Source of the DNA: Mangrovimicrobium sp033283265
Lineage (GTDB): Bacteria > Pseudomonadota > Gammaproteobacteria > Pseudomonadales > Halieaceae
Assembly: GCA_033283265.1 (NCBI GenBank)
Contig: JAWMQN010000006.1
Span: forward strand, 1-64,000
Length of the DNA stretch: 64,000 nucleotides
Reading direction: 5' to 3'
The notes below the pieces were generated by a model. The model saw nothing but the letters and a program-made list of their open reading frames with translations, was not told the DNA's origin and did not search any database. The position numbers were made by a program, and so were the translations under genes. Shown here piece by piece: positions 35,279-43,976 of this stretch (positions within the stretch are counted from its first letter, which is position 1; each line of letters begins with the position of its first letter).

Positions 35279-36198
35279 TGGGCGAACAGGTCATAGTCAA
35301 CGATGTCGGCCCGCGCGACGGGCTGCAGAACCAGCCGCGCATCCTCGCTGTCGAGGAGCGAGTGCAGCTGATCCAGGCGCTGGTCGAGGCGGGTGTCAGT
35401 CACGTGGAGGCGGGTGCCTTCGTCTCGCCGAAGGCGGTGCCGGCGATGGCGGGCACCGACGCGGTGGTGGCCGGCCTGGCCGCCCTCGCCGGCAACTTCA
35501 GCGCGCTGATTCCCAACGCCCGCGGTTACGACCTGGCCCGCGCCGCCGGTGTCGAGAGCGTCGCCATGGTGCTCTACGCCAGCGACACCATGGCCCGGCG
35601 CAACGTGAACATGAGCATGGTCGAGGCCGAGGAGCAGACCGCCGCGATCATCGCCCGCGCGGCGGAGGACGGCGCACAGGTCATCGCCACCATTGCCGTC
35701 TCCTTCGCCTGCCCCTTCGAGGGCGACATCGACCCCGCCCGGGTGCGCGATATCGCCGCGCGCTTCGCCGCCGGCGGTGCCGACCGGCTGGTGATCGCCG
35801 ACACCATCGGCGCCGCCGATCCACAGCAGGTGCGCCGCCTGATGGACCCGCTGGTGGCGGAGGTCGGCGCCGACCGCCTCGGCTGCCACTTCCACGACAC
35901 CCGGGCCATGGGCCTGGCCAACGTGTTCGCCGCCCTGGAGTCCGGGGTGCGCTACTTCGACGCCTCGATCGGCGGCCTCGGCGGCTGCCCCTTCGCCCCG
36001 GGCGCCACCGGCAATGTGGCCACCGAGGACGTGGCGATGATGCTGGAGCAGATGGGCTTCGCTACCGGCATCGATCTCGAGCGCCTGCTGCAGGCCTCCG
36101 ACCTGGCCGAGAGCCTCACCGGCACCGCACCGGGCGGCCGCGCCAAGCGCTGGCTGAAACCCTGGCTGGAAAAGCGCGCCCACCCCTGTTCCGTTTGA
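35278..36198 (+). CDS. hydroxymethylglutaryl-CoA-lyase-like enzyme
   Basis: A 306-residue TIM-barrel lyase of the HMG-CoA lyase group. It has the Gly-Pro-Arg-Asp-Gly-Leu-Gln-Asn active-site motif at the start, the metal-binding Cys-His-Phe-His-Asp-Thr segment, and the flexible-loop Cys in Gly-Gly-Leu-Gly-Gly-Cys-Pro. The enzyme splits 3-hydroxy-3-methylglutaryl-CoA or a similar tertiary 3-hydroxyacyl-CoA. The start ATG overlaps the CoA-transferase stop. An Fnr-like site begins over its stop codon and serves the next gene. Confidence 0.88.
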   Translation: MGEQVIVNDVGPRDGLQNQPRILAVEERVQLIQALVEAGVSHVEAGAFVSPKAVPAMAGTDAVVAGLAALAGNFSALIPNARGYDLARAAGVESVAMVLYASDTMARRNVNMSMVEAEEQTAAIIARAAEDGAQVIATIAVSFACPFEGDIDPARVRDIAARFAAGGADRLVIADTIGAADPQQVRRLMDPLVAEVGADRLGCHFHDTRAMGLANVFAALESGVRYFDASIGGLGGCPFAPGATGNVATEDVAMMLEQMGFATGIDLERLLQASDLAESLTGTAPGGRAKRWLKPWLEKRAHPCSV

Positions 36199-36237
36199 TA
36201 TTTATCATGGTCGCCGCTTCCGGCGGGCGGGCAGACT
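36195..36237 (+). promoter_or_regulatory. Fnr/FixK-type site and -10 for the FAD monooxygenase operon
   Basis: TTGATATTTATCAT (36195-36208) matches TTGAT-N4-ATCAA at 9 of 10 arm positions. After 23 bases, a -10-like CAGACT follows (36232-36237). The bases right after the site (GGTCGCCGC) are the same as after the 40708 site. Confidence 0.65.
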
Positions 36238-36298
36238 AGCTGTGCAATTGCCGCGTACTGCATCGCTGCCGCGGCACCAACCGGAATAGAGAAGAGTT

Positions 36299-37459
36299 AT
36301 GGCACCACTGAATATCGCCGTCATCGGAGGAGGCATCGCCGGCCTGACCGCGATGCTCGCGCTGCTGGACCGGGGGCACAGCGTCACCCTCTACGAAGCC
36401 GCGCCCGCCTGGGGCGATATCGGCGCCGGCATCACCCTGTCGCCGAACGCCATGCGCGGCCTCGACGCGGTGGGCGTGGGCGAGGCGGTATTCGCCACCG
36501 GTGTGGAGCCCGTCACCCAGCACATATCCCACTGGCAGGACGGGCGCCTGCTGCGCGAAGTCGATCGCAGCAAGACCTTTGAAACCTACAACGCACACTA
36601 CGTCTACATCCACCGCGCCGACCTGCACCGGATCCTGGTCCAGGCCGCCGAGGCCCGCGGTGGCCGCTTCGCCCTCGGCAAACGCGTCGAGGATATCGAC
36701 ACCAGCGGCGCACAACCGCTCATCCAGTTCGGGGACGGCACGACCGCCAGCGCCGAACTGGTGATCGGCGCCGACGGCCTGAAGTCGCGTATCCGCCAGC
36801 TGTTTGATCCGCTGGCGCCGCATTTTACCGGCCATATCGCCTTCCGCGCCCTGGCGCCGGTGACCCCGGCGATCCAGCACCTGGTCGACCAGCCCGGCAT
36901 GCACATCGGCCCCGGCCGCATGGTGGTGCGCTACCCGCTGCGCAAGGGCGAACTGCTCAACCTGGCCTTTTTCGCCCGCCAGGACGGCTGGAGCGAGGAC
37001 GGCTGGACCATCCCCGCGGAGCCCGGCGAGTTGCAGGCGCTGTACGGCGACTGGTGCGAGGACATCCGCGCCATGCTCGACGCTGTCGGCGAAGGCAGCG
37101 TGTTCAAGTGGGCGATCAACGCCCACAAGCCCCTGGCCAACTGGTCCATCGGCGAGCAGGTCACCCTGGTCGGTGACGCCGCCCACGCCATGACCCCTTT
37201 CCTCGGCCAGGGCGCCGCCACCGGCATCGAGGATGCGGTGATGCTGGCGCGGGCGCTGGAGGCGGCGCCGACGGTGACCGAGGCGCTGGCGCGCTACCAG
37301 GCGGCGCGCCACGAGCGCACCAGCTTCATCCAGGCCGAGTCGAATGCCAACGCGGATCGCCTGCAGGGCTCGGAAGCGGAGCTGTACGGCGTCGGCAACA
37401 TGCGCAACGAAGAGACCCTGGGCCTGTTTTTCTACGACTGTGCCAGCGAGGCGGTGTAA
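36299..37459 (+). CDS. FAD-dependent aromatic monooxygenase (salicylate-hydroxylase-like)
   Basis: A 386-residue group A flavoprotein monooxygenase. The FAD dinucleotide fold is Gly-Gly-Gly-Ile-Ala-Gly-Leu near residue 10 with Glu at the end of strand 2. The second FAD motif is Gly-Asp-Ala-Ala-His-Ala-Met-Thr-Pro-Phe. The family hydroxylates phenolic or hydroxy-heteroaromatic acids with NAD(P)H and O2. The substrate is not readable. It stands behind an Fnr-like promoter and is followed after 92 bases by a GPH transporter gene, probably for import of its substrate. Confidence 0.87.
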   Translation: MAPLNIAVIGGGIAGLTAMLALLDRGHSVTLYEAAPAWGDIGAGITLSPNAMRGLDAVGVGEAVFATGVEPVTQHISHWQDGRLLREVDRSKTFETYNAHYVYIHRADLHRILVQAAEARGGRFALGKRVEDIDTSGAQPLIQFGDGTTASAELVIGADGLKSRIRQLFDPLAPHFTGHIAFRALAPVTPAIQHLVDQPGMHIGPGRMVVRYPLRKGELLNLAFFARQDGWSEDGWTIPAEPGELQALYGDWCEDIRAMLDAVGEGSVFKWAINAHKPLANWSIGEQVTLVGDAAHAMTPFLGQGAATGIEDAVMLARALEAAPTVTEALARYQAARHERTSFIQAESNANADRLQGSEAELYGVGNMRNEETLGLFFYDCASEAV

Positions 37460-37551
37460 GCCATCGCCGCTGACGCCAACGGCACGCCCGTATCCAGCAA
37501 TGAGGCAATTAACCCGTCAGGCTGGTGCAGCCGGGCCGAGAGAGTAGCGAT

Positions 37552-38961
37552 ATGGAAACATCAGTAGAGTACCTGGCCAGTGAGCAGGGCGCGGCGCAGA
37601 AGGTGCCGCGCAAGACCATGATCCTCTACGGCTTCGGCCAGACCGGGGCGCAGCTGTTCCGCGATGCCCCGGCCGCACTGCTGCCCCTGTTCATGACCAC
37701 CATGCTTGGCGTCGCGCCCTGGCTGGCGGGCATCGTGGTACTCGTCCCCAAGCTCTGGGTCATCGTCTGCGACCCGCTGATGGGGGCGATTTCCGACCAG
37801 CACAAGCCGCGCCACGGTCGCCGGCCCTTCCTAGTCGCCGGGGCGATACTGACCAGCCTCGGCTTTGTCGCCATGTTCAGCTTCGCCGGCTTTTCCGCCC
37901 CCTGGCTGGCGGCGCTTACCATCGGCGGCCTGTTCTTCCTCGCCTCCACCGCCTTCAGCGCGTTTTCGGTGCCCTACCTGGCGGTGGCTTCGGAGCTGTC
38001 CAGCGACCCCCACGAGCGCACCACCATCCTCGCCTTCCGCATGATCTTTGCCGTGGCCGGCGTGATCATGGGCGTGGGGCTGGCCCAGCCGCTGGTGTTC
38101 GCGCTCGGTGGCGACGCGGCGGCCTGGCGCACCATGGCGCTGGTTTTCGGCAGCCTGTGCCTGGCCGCCATGCTGGCGACCGCCTACGGGGTGCCGCGCA
38201 ATTTCGGCCGGGCGGTGCATTCGGCGCCGGCCAACATGCTCTCGCGCCTCTCGGTGGTGCGGCAGAACAAGCCCTTCGTCGTGCTTACCGTGACCTTCTT
38301 CACCCAGTCCATCGCCCAGGCCAGCGGCTACACGGTGGTCGGCTTCGTCTTCCTCTACGCCATCGCCGATATCAACCTGCTGCTGCCCTTCGTGCTGGTG
38401 ATGGCCTGCGGCTCCATTCTCAGCCAGCCGATGTGGGTGAAGCTCTCCCGTCGCTGGGGCAAGCAGCGCGCCTTCTGGGGCGCCTGCATCGGCTGGGGCC
38501 TGGTGACCGTGACCTGGCTGTGGATCGGCCCCGGTGACGACGTGCTGTTCAGCCTGCCGCTGTGGGGCGAGATGCCGACCCAGCACTTTTTGCTGCTGGT
38601 GCGCGCCCTCATCATCGGCTGCACCAACGCCGGGTTCTCCGTGCTGACCTTCTCCCTGCTCACCGACACCATCGAATTGCAGCGGAAAAAGGCCGGCAGC
38701 GTGGACGAGGGGCTATTCTCGGGAATTTTCTCCGCCACGGAAAAACTCGCCTTCGCCCTGGGCCCGGTGCTCGCCGGCTTCGTGCTCAGCGCGGTCGGCT
38801 TCCAGTCCTCCACCGGCGGCGCGGTGGCCCAGGACCAGGCCGCCATCGACGGCATGATCTGGCTCTACTCCACCATACCCGCGGGCGTGCTGGTGCTCAG
38901 CCTGGCGGCGTTCACCCGCTACCGGCCGGCGGTCGAGGCCGCCGAGCGTGCGGCGAACTGA
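37552..38961 (+). CDS. GPH-family (MFS-like) cation symporter
   Basis: A 469-residue, 12-helix transporter of the glycoside-pentoside-hexuronide:cation symporter group. It has the typical Pro-Leu-Met-Gly-Ala-Ile-Ser-Asp segment in the helix 2-3 loop and Gly-Arg-Arg-Pro-Phe after it. Start is at ATG 37552 behind GAGAG; the frame from 37525 is an extension. GPH members in catabolic clusters of marine bacteria often carry non-sugar substrates, so a sugar substrate should not be assumed. Confidence 0.82.
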   Translation: METSVEYLASEQGAAQKVPRKTMILYGFGQTGAQLFRDAPAALLPLFMTTMLGVAPWLAGIVVLVPKLWVIVCDPLMGAISDQHKPRHGRRPFLVAGAILTSLGFVAMFSFAGFSAPWLAALTIGGLFFLASTAFSAFSVPYLAVASELSSDPHERTTILAFRMIFAVAGVIMGVGLAQPLVFALGGDAAAWRTMALVFGSLCLAAMLATAYGVPRNFGRAVHSAPANMLSRLSVVRQNKPFVVLTVTFFTQSIAQASGYTVVGFVFLYAIADINLLLPFVLVMACGSILSQPMWVKLSRRWGKQRAFWGACIGWGLVTVTWLWIGPGDDVLFSLPLWGEMPTQHFLLLVRALIIGCTNAGFSVLTFSLLTDTIELQRKKAGSVDEGLFSGIFSATEKLAFALGPVLAGFVLSAVGFQSSTGGAVAQDQAAIDGMIWLYSTIPAGVLVLSLAAFTRYRPAVEAAERAAN

Positions 38962-39001
38962 AATTATCCGTAAGTGAGAAGAACCGCGCGGCGCCGATGA
39001 C

Positions 39002-39757
39002 TCAGGCGCCGGGCATGTTGCCGCCGTCCACCGGCAGGTAGATGCCGGTGATGGCGGCGCTGCCGGAATCGGCGAGGAAGAGCACCGCGGCGGCAATATC
39101 TTCCGGCAGGGCGAGGCGGCCGAGCGGGCTGTGCTGGCGCAGGCCGGCGAGCAGGTTTTCCTCCGACTGTCCCGCCTGCAGGTTGCCCATCAGCATGGGG
39201 GTGGGCACTGCGCCCGGCAGCACCGCGTTGACGCGGATGTTGTAGCGCCCGGCGCTGGCTGCCGCGGTGCGGGTGGTCATCAGCACCGCCGCCTTGGCGG
39301 CGCAGTAGGCGCTGGAACTGGCGCTGGCGGTGATCGACATGCCGGAGCCGATATTGACCACGGCGCCGCCGCGCGCCTTCATGTGGCGGATGGCGTGCTT
39401 GCAGCCGAGGAAGGTGCCGTCGAGGTTGATGGCGAAATGCAGGCGCCAGAGTTTCAGCGGCATGTCCTCGAAGGCGATGTTGGGGCGGAAGAAACCGGCG
39501 TTGTTCACCAGTGCGTCGATGCCGCCGAACTCTTCGTCCGCGCGTTTGAACAGCGCCTGCCACTGCTCCTCGCTGGTGACATCGAGTTCCACCGGCAGCA
39601 CCGCCTCACCCAGTTCCGCGGCAAATTCACGGTTGGCTTGCGCCTGCAGGTCCGCCGCGATCACCCGGGCGCCCTCGCTGGCAAAGGCGCTGACAATCGC
39701 CTTGCCGATGCCGCCGGCGGAACCGGTGACCAGGACAGTTTTCCCGCTGAATCTCAT
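39002..39757 (-). CDS. short-chain dehydrogenase/reductase (SDR)
   Basis: A 251-residue classical SDR with the Thr-Gly-Ser-Ala-Gly-Gly-Ile-Gly nucleotide motif (11-18), Asn-Asn-Ala-Gly, a Ser-Gly-Met-Ser region and Tyr-Cys-Ala-Ala-Lys as the catalytic YxxxK. It oxidises or reduces a hydroxyl/carbonyl group using NAD(P). The ATG at 39757 is chosen because the family N-terminus begins there. The Fnr-like site at 39828-39841 has a TAGCCT 23 bases away on this strand too, so the SDR may be controlled by the same site as the divergent gene. Confidence 0.9.
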   Translation of the reverse strand: MRFSGKTVLVTGSAGGIGKAIVSAFASEGARVIAADLQAQANREFAAELGEAVLPVELDVTSEEQWQALFKRADEEFGGIDALVNNAGFFRPNIAFEDMPLKLWRLHFAINLDGTFLGCKHAIRHMKARGGAVVNIGSGMSITASASSSAYCAAKAAVLMTTRTAAASAGRYNIRVNAVLPGAVPTPMLMGNLQAGQSEENLLAGLRQHSPLGRLALPEDIAAAVLFLADSGSAAITGIYLPVDGGNMPGA

Positions 39758-39827
39758 TTGCCAGCACCTGTATGGAGTTTGCTCATTGAAGGTGATGGAG
39801 GCTATCACCCCGCTGCGGCTCGAGGTG

Positions 39828-39870
39828 ATGACTTTTGTCATGGATAGGGCGCCGGGAGGCAACGTAGTCT
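39828..39870 (+). promoter_or_regulatory. Fnr/FixK-type palindrome, possibly bidirectional
   Basis: ATGACTTTTGTCAT (39828-39841) is a perfect inverted repeat of ATGAC. TAGTCT (39865-39870) follows after 23 bases on the plus strand, and on the minus strand TAGCCT begins 23 bases from the other edge. The site therefore could drive both the 243-residue gene and the SDR. Confidence 0.65.
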
Positions 39871-39946
39871 CGCTGCGATTGGCGAGGAGGCCGGTGCTGC
39901 AGCGAATGCTCCTGCCGGCCATCAACCTGCAAGGAGAAAATGCAAT

Positions 39947-40678
39947 ATGGCCAATGTGACTCCCCTGCCACTCGAACAACAGGGCATGCGCCACCGCAGC
40001 TACCGCGGCAAGTTCCTGTACTTCAGCAATGGTGTCGGCGAGACCGGGCGCGAGTACTTCAGCGTCACCGTGCAGCCCGGCGGCGAGCGCACCCTGCGCG
40101 CCCAGTGCGAGATGGATGACTACCGCCTGCTGCGCGACGTGGTGATGACCGTGTGCGCGGACTGGCACCCCATCGACGCCTTCGTCCGGCTGTCGGTGGA
40201 GGAGCAGACGGTCGGCTCGACCTGGTACAGCTTCTCCCGCGAGTACGCGGAGTGCGAGGGCGTCACCCGCGCAGCGGGGCGGATTTCGCAGCGCGCGCAG
40301 CACCCCTCCGGGATCGAGTGCTTCGGTACCCACGCCCTGCACGGCGATGCCTGGCTGGTCGGCCGGCTGCGCAATTACCGCGGCGACATGCGCGATTTCG
40401 AAATCGCCAGCTTCGCCACCTCGACCCTGGCCAACGGCGGCTCCGGGCCGGACCTGATTCCCATCCCGCCGGGTTTCTCCACCATTCGCGACCTCGGTCT
40501 CGAGCAGGTCACGGTGCCGGCGGGCACCTTCGAGGCGCGCCGGGTGGTGATCGAGGTGCCCGGTGTCGACGACTTCGAGGTCTGGGCTTACGGGGATGAC
40601 TGCGTCCCGGTCAAGGTCGTCTCCCACGGTCTCGACCAGTACTACCACCTGGCGGAACTGGAAGGCGACGCCCGCTGA
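39947..40678 (+). CDS. uncharacterised 243-residue protein
   Basis: No signal peptide or membrane segment is visible. The sequence is beta-rich with many aromatics. Its C-terminal half contains an Ala-Gly-Thr-Phe-Glu-Ala-Arg-Arg-Val segment like those of DUF3108-type beta-barrel proteins, a tentative match. It begins with AGGAGA upstream and lies between two Fnr-like promoters, just before the TonB receptor. A lipid- or ligand-binding or cyclase-like role is possible but unsupported. Confidence 0.65.
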   Translation: MANVTPLPLEQQGMRHRSYRGKFLYFSNGVGETGREYFSVTVQPGGERTLRAQCEMDDYRLLRDVVMTVCADWHPIDAFVRLSVEEQTVGSTWYSFSREYAECEGVTRAAGRISQRAQHPSGIECFGTHALHGDAWLVGRLRNYRGDMRDFEIASFATSTLANGGSGPDLIPIPPGFSTIRDLGLEQVTVPAGTFEARRVVIEVPGVDDFEVWAYGDDCVPVKVVSHGLDQYYHLAELEGDAR

Positions 40679-40707
40679 GCGGCAGGGCGCCCGCCGTCGG
40701 CGCTCGC

Positions 40708-40750
40708 ATGACATTTGTCATGGTCGCCGCAGGAACAATCGCCGTAGTCT
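40708..40750 (+). promoter_or_regulatory. Fnr/FixK-type site and -10 for the TonB receptor gene
   Basis: ATGACATTTGTCAT (40708-40721) is a perfect inverted repeat. TAGTCT (40745-40750) follows after 23 bases, placing the site near -42, the class II activator position. The spacing and -10 are the same as at 39828. Confidence 0.7.
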
Positions 40751-40832
40751 TTTTTTGCAATTTGCTTTTTCCAGGACCTGTCGTTCGCAGGTCCACCGCA
40801 CGGCCCTGCGCCGCATTATTAGGGGGAATACC

Positions 40833-42983
40833 ATGAAACACCCGAGTATCAGAGTCCTGGCGGGAACCGCCTGTCTTTCCGCGATGCCATTCGGCGCCGC
40901 CGTCCACGCCCAGGCGCCGGCTGCCAACCTGATGATCGAGAACATCGTCGTTACCGCCCAGCGCCGGGCGGAAAACATCCAGGAAACCCCTGTATCCATA
41001 TCCGCCCTCAGCGCCGACGCTGTCGAGAGGCTGCAGATCGACAACGTCAAGGACCTGTCCCAGGTCATGCCCAACGTGTTGTTCAAGCCGGTCACCGGCG
41101 GCAGCGCGGGTATCGGTCCCTACATCCGCGGCGGTGGCACCACCGACGGCGCGAATATCACCTCGGAGGCGGAAGTCGGCATCTACATCGACGACGTCTA
41201 CCAGCCGCGCTCGGCGGCCTCCTTCATCGAGGCCCTGAACATCGAGCGGATCGAGGTGCTGCGCGGGCCCCAGGGTACCCTCTACGGTCGCAACAGCTCG
41301 GCCGGCGCGCTGAAGATCATCTCCGCCACCCCGGCCGAGGAGTTCACTTTCCGCAACGAGGTGGGCGTGGGCCGCTGGGACGAGTTCTACGACAAGTTCA
41401 GCCTCTCCGGTCCGCTCACCGACGACGGGCAGCTGCGCGCGGGGCTCTCCGGCATGTACCGCGACCGCGACGGCGGCCGGCAGAAGAACGTGACCCGCGA
41501 CGAGGAGGTGGGCGCCGAGGAGTACAAGGGCTTCCAGGCCGACCTCTACTACGAGGGCGCCAGCTACACCGCGCGGCTGAAGGGCTATTACAGCGATTTC
41601 GACAGCGACGGCCTGTGGGCCTCGGCCCTCGATCCCTTCCAGATGGATCGCCCCTACGACGACATCCCCTTCACCTCGGGCGCCATCGACAAGCTGCTGT
41701 CGCCCTACGAGTCCTACACCTCGGATACCCAGTACGGCGCCAGCCTGCACCTCGACTTCGACCTCGGCGAGAGCACCAGCCTCAGCTCGGTGACCTCCTG
41801 GGGCGAACTCGACGACGACTGGGCGGTAGGTTTCTCCGGCGGGGTGGCCAACGAGGCGCTCGGCATTCCCTTTCCCGGCTACGTCGAACTGTTCCAGCGC
41901 GAGTCGGTCAGCGAGCAGGACAGCTTCACCCAGGAGCTGCAGCTGCAGGGTGACGGCTTCGACAACTTCCTCAGCTATGTCGCCGGGCTCTACTACTTCC
42001 GCGAGACCGGTACCCAGGAGGTCAGCTCGGAAATCTTCTTCGGCCCGGCTTTCACCCTGTTCGACATCACCACCGACAGCTACGCCGCTTTCGGCCAGGC
42101 CAACCTGCACTTCAGCGACGACCTGACCCTGATCCTCGGCGGCCGCTACACCGAGGACAAGAAGACCATCGACGCGCTGGTTGGCGGCGAGATCGTCGAC
42201 CGCAGCGACAGCTGGAGCGAGTTCACGCCCAAGGCCGCGCTGGAGTACCAGATCTCCGACGACATGATGGTCTTCGCCAGCTACACCGAGGGCTTCAAGG
42301 CCGGCGGCTACAACGGCCTGGCGAGCAATGCCCTGGCCCTCGGTACGCCCTTTGAGCCGCAGACCCTCGAAGCCTACGAGATCGGCTTCAAGAGCGAGTG
42401 GTGGGACAACCGCCTGCGCCTCAACCTCGCTGCCTTCTTCAACGAGTACGCCAGCCTGCAGCAGCAGGCGGTGACCGACGCAGGCGTCTTCATTACCGAG
42501 AACTATGACGCCGAGCACAAGGGCATCGAGGCCGAGGTGTCGGTACAGCTGACGCCCTCGGTCCTGCTCTGGGCCAACGGCGTCTTCCAGGACAGCGAGT
42601 ACACCGACACGGCCGCCAGCGGCGGCGTGTCCACCGGCTCCCTGGTCGGTAACCGCATGACCAACGTGTTCGATCACCAGTTCACCCTCGGTGTCGATTA
42701 CAGCCGCGACATCGGTCCCGGCACCCTGGCCCTGGGCGCCAACGTCAATACCCGGGACGACCTCTTCTCCACCTCCGACAACGCCCCCATCGGCCACGTG
42801 GAAGCGCTGACCATGGTCGACGCCTACGCCTCATACGCCTGGGAGCGCTGGAAAGTGGCGCTGTCGGGCAAGAACCTGACCGACGAGAAGTACTGGTTCA
42901 CCGGCTTCGGCTTCAGCCTCGTGCAGCCGCGCTACATGGCCGACCCGATGACCTGGCGGGTGGGTGTCACCTACCAGTTCTAG
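40833..42983 (+). CDS. TonB-dependent outer-membrane receptor
   Basis: The protein has 716 residues from ATG 40833 (AGGGGGA upstream). The signal peptide ends in Val-His-Ala-Gln (about 27). A TonB-box-like Glu-Asn-Ile-Val-Val-Thr-Ala stretch, a plug with Arg-Gly-Pro-Gln-Gly-Thr-Leu-Tyr-Gly-Arg-Asn, and a barrel ending in Val-Thr-Tyr-Gln-Phe follow. It is like the receptors that import organic substrates in catabolic clusters of Sphingomonads and Halieaceae. It sits behind an Fnr-like promoter inside the catabolic region, so it is the likely outer-membrane entry for the cluster's substrate. A terminator follows at 43005. Confidence 0.92.
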   Translation: MKHPSIRVLAGTACLSAMPFGAAVHAQAPAANLMIENIVVTAQRRAENIQETPVSISALSADAVERLQIDNVKDLSQVMPNVLFKPVTGGSAGIGPYIRGGGTTDGANITSEAEVGIYIDDVYQPRSAASFIEALNIERIEVLRGPQGTLYGRNSSAGALKIISATPAEEFTFRNEVGVGRWDEFYDKFSLSGPLTDDGQLRAGLSGMYRDRDGGRQKNVTRDEEVGAEEYKGFQADLYYEGASYTARLKGYYSDFDSDGLWASALDPFQMDRPYDDIPFTSGAIDKLLSPYESYTSDTQYGASLHLDFDLGESTSLSSVTSWGELDDDWAVGFSGGVANEALGIPFPGYVELFQRESVSEQDSFTQELQLQGDGFDNFLSYVAGLYYFRETGTQEVSSEIFFGPAFTLFDITTDSYAAFGQANLHFSDDLTLILGGRYTEDKKTIDALVGGEIVDRSDSWSEFTPKAALEYQISDDMMVFASYTEGFKAGGYNGLASNALALGTPFEPQTLEAYEIGFKSEWWDNRLRLNLAAFFNEYASLQQQAVTDAGVFITENYDAEHKGIEAEVSVQLTPSVLLWANGVFQDSEYTDTAASGGVSTGSLVGNRMTNVFDHQFTLGVDYSRDIGPGTLALGANVNTRDDLFSTSDNAPIGHVEALTMVDAYASYAWERWKVALSGKNLTDEKYWFTGFGFSLVQPRYMADPMTWRVGVTYQF

Positions 42984-43004
42984 CCGGGAGTGGCTGGCGA
43001 ACGG

Positions 43005-43032
43005 CAAAGCCGGGCCCCTGGCCCGGCTTTTT
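43005..43032 (+). terminator. rho-independent terminator after the TonB receptor
   Basis: AAAGCCGGGCC / GGCCCGGCTTT forms a long GC stem with a 3' T run, 22 bases after the receptor stop codon. Confidence 0.85.
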
Positions 43033-43054
43033 CGTATCCGGTTTGCATTGGCGT

Positions 43055-43097
43055 GCCGGTGCCGGTGCCGGTGCGGGGGCGGGGGCGGGGGCGGGGT
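43055..43097. repeat. short tandem repeats GCCGGT and GGGGGC
   Basis: About three GCCGGT units (43055-43073) run directly into about four GGGGGC units (43074-43097). The G tracts could form a quadruplex or vary in length. The block lies between the receptor terminator and the Crp/Fnr gene. Confidence 0.7.
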
Positions 43098-43162
43098 CGT
43101 GACGCTGTCCCTTTTCCGGCCTTGCCCGGCGAGCGGGGGAGGGCGCCGTCGATTGGCGTGAA

Positions 43163-43178
43163 TATTGCTATATCAATA
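43163..43178. promoter_or_regulatory. AT-rich palindrome upstream of the Crp/Fnr gene
   Basis: TATTGCTATATCAATA has inverted TATTG/CAATA arms. Its reverse complement, TATTGATATAGCAATA, differs at two bases from TATTGATATATTAATA at 60327-60342, upstream of the cytochrome c gene. It may be an operator for the regulator gene. Confidence 0.4.
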
Positions 43179-43277
43179 GGTGTTGTTAACTACGACAGGC
43201 GCCGACCCACGCTGAACACCGTGGGTCTCCCGGACCACCCCGAATGTTGCCGCCTCACGCGGAAGGTTACCCCAGTC

Positions 43278-43976
43278 ATGCTGCAAGCCCTTGATCTGAG
43301 CACCGCTTACGTCGATTTCGACAACGATTGCCCCCTGTTTCACGACCTGCCCCAGGCCGACCTCAATCGCCTGGCGGAGATGTCGCGCCTGCGGGTGCTG
43401 CGCGCCGGCCAGAACATCTGCGAGCAGAGCTCGCCCTCCGGCCGGGTGTTCAACATCGTCTCCGGCAGCGCCGTGATCGAGCGGATATCCAGCGCGGGGC
43501 GGCGGCAGATACTCGCCTTCGTGTTCCCCGGCGATTTTGCCGGCCTCTCCAACTCGGCCTACTTCGAGTACGGCATCCGCAGCCTGACCGACGTTTCCGC
43601 CTATGAATTCCCGCGCCACAAGCTGGTGGCGCTGTCCGAGCAATCGGCGGGCCTGAAGGACAACATCAAGAATATCCGCGACCTGGTGCTGGCGCTGACC
43701 TTCGACCAGGTCTTCCTGCTCGGCCAGAAGCGCGCCCACGAGCGCCTGTGCTTCTTCTTCCTGCACATGCTGGAGCGCCTGCCCGGGGCGCGGCCGGAGA
43801 GCATCAAGCTGCCGATGAGCCGCCAGGATATTGCCGACTATCTCGGCCTGACCACGGAGACGGTCAGCCGCTCGGTGGCCAAGCTTAAGCGCGACGGCCT
43901 GATCGTATCGCCCACGCCGCAGACGATCAGTATCCGCGACATGGACAGCGTGCGCGAGCTGGCGGATATCAGTTAG
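43278..43976 (+). CDS. Crp/Fnr-family transcription regulator (Fnr/FixK-like recognition helix)
   Basis: The protein has 232 residues from ATG 43278 (GGAAGG upstream); the frame from 42990 is an extension through the repeat block. Residues about 15-130 are the cyclic-nucleotide-type beta-roll. Residues about 145-215 are the DNA-binding domain with Arg-Gln-Asp-Ile-Ala-Asp-Tyr-Leu-Gly and recognition helix Glu-Thr-Val-Ser-Arg (194-198), the E-xx-SR type that reads TTGAT/TTGAC half-sites. Only isolated Cys (18, 48, 158) are present, so the Fnr iron-sulfur cluster is unlikely, and it is closer to FixK/DNR types. Five matching sites lie nearby. Confidence 0.9.
   Translation: MLQALDLSTAYVDFDNDCPLFHDLPQADLNRLAEMSRLRVLRAGQNICEQSSPSGRVFNIVSGSAVIERISSAGRRQILAFVFPGDFAGLSNSAYFEYGIRSLTDVSAYEFPRHKLVALSEQSAGLKDNIKNIRDLVLALTFDQVFLLGQKRAHERLCFFFLHMLERLPGARPESIKLPMSRQDIADYLGLTTETVSRSVAKLKRDGLIVSPTPQTISIRDMDSVRELADIS

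Noticed and set aside
40611..42797. 728-codon minus-strand frame
   Set aside because: Antisense shadow of the TonB receptor gene.
43055..43097. CRISPR-like repeat array
   Set aside because: The units are 6 bases long and directly adjacent with no spacers, so this is a simple tandem repeat.
43278..43976. true oxygen-sensing Fnr with an Fe-S cluster
   Set aside because: The N-terminal Cys cluster is missing; only isolated Cys residues are present.
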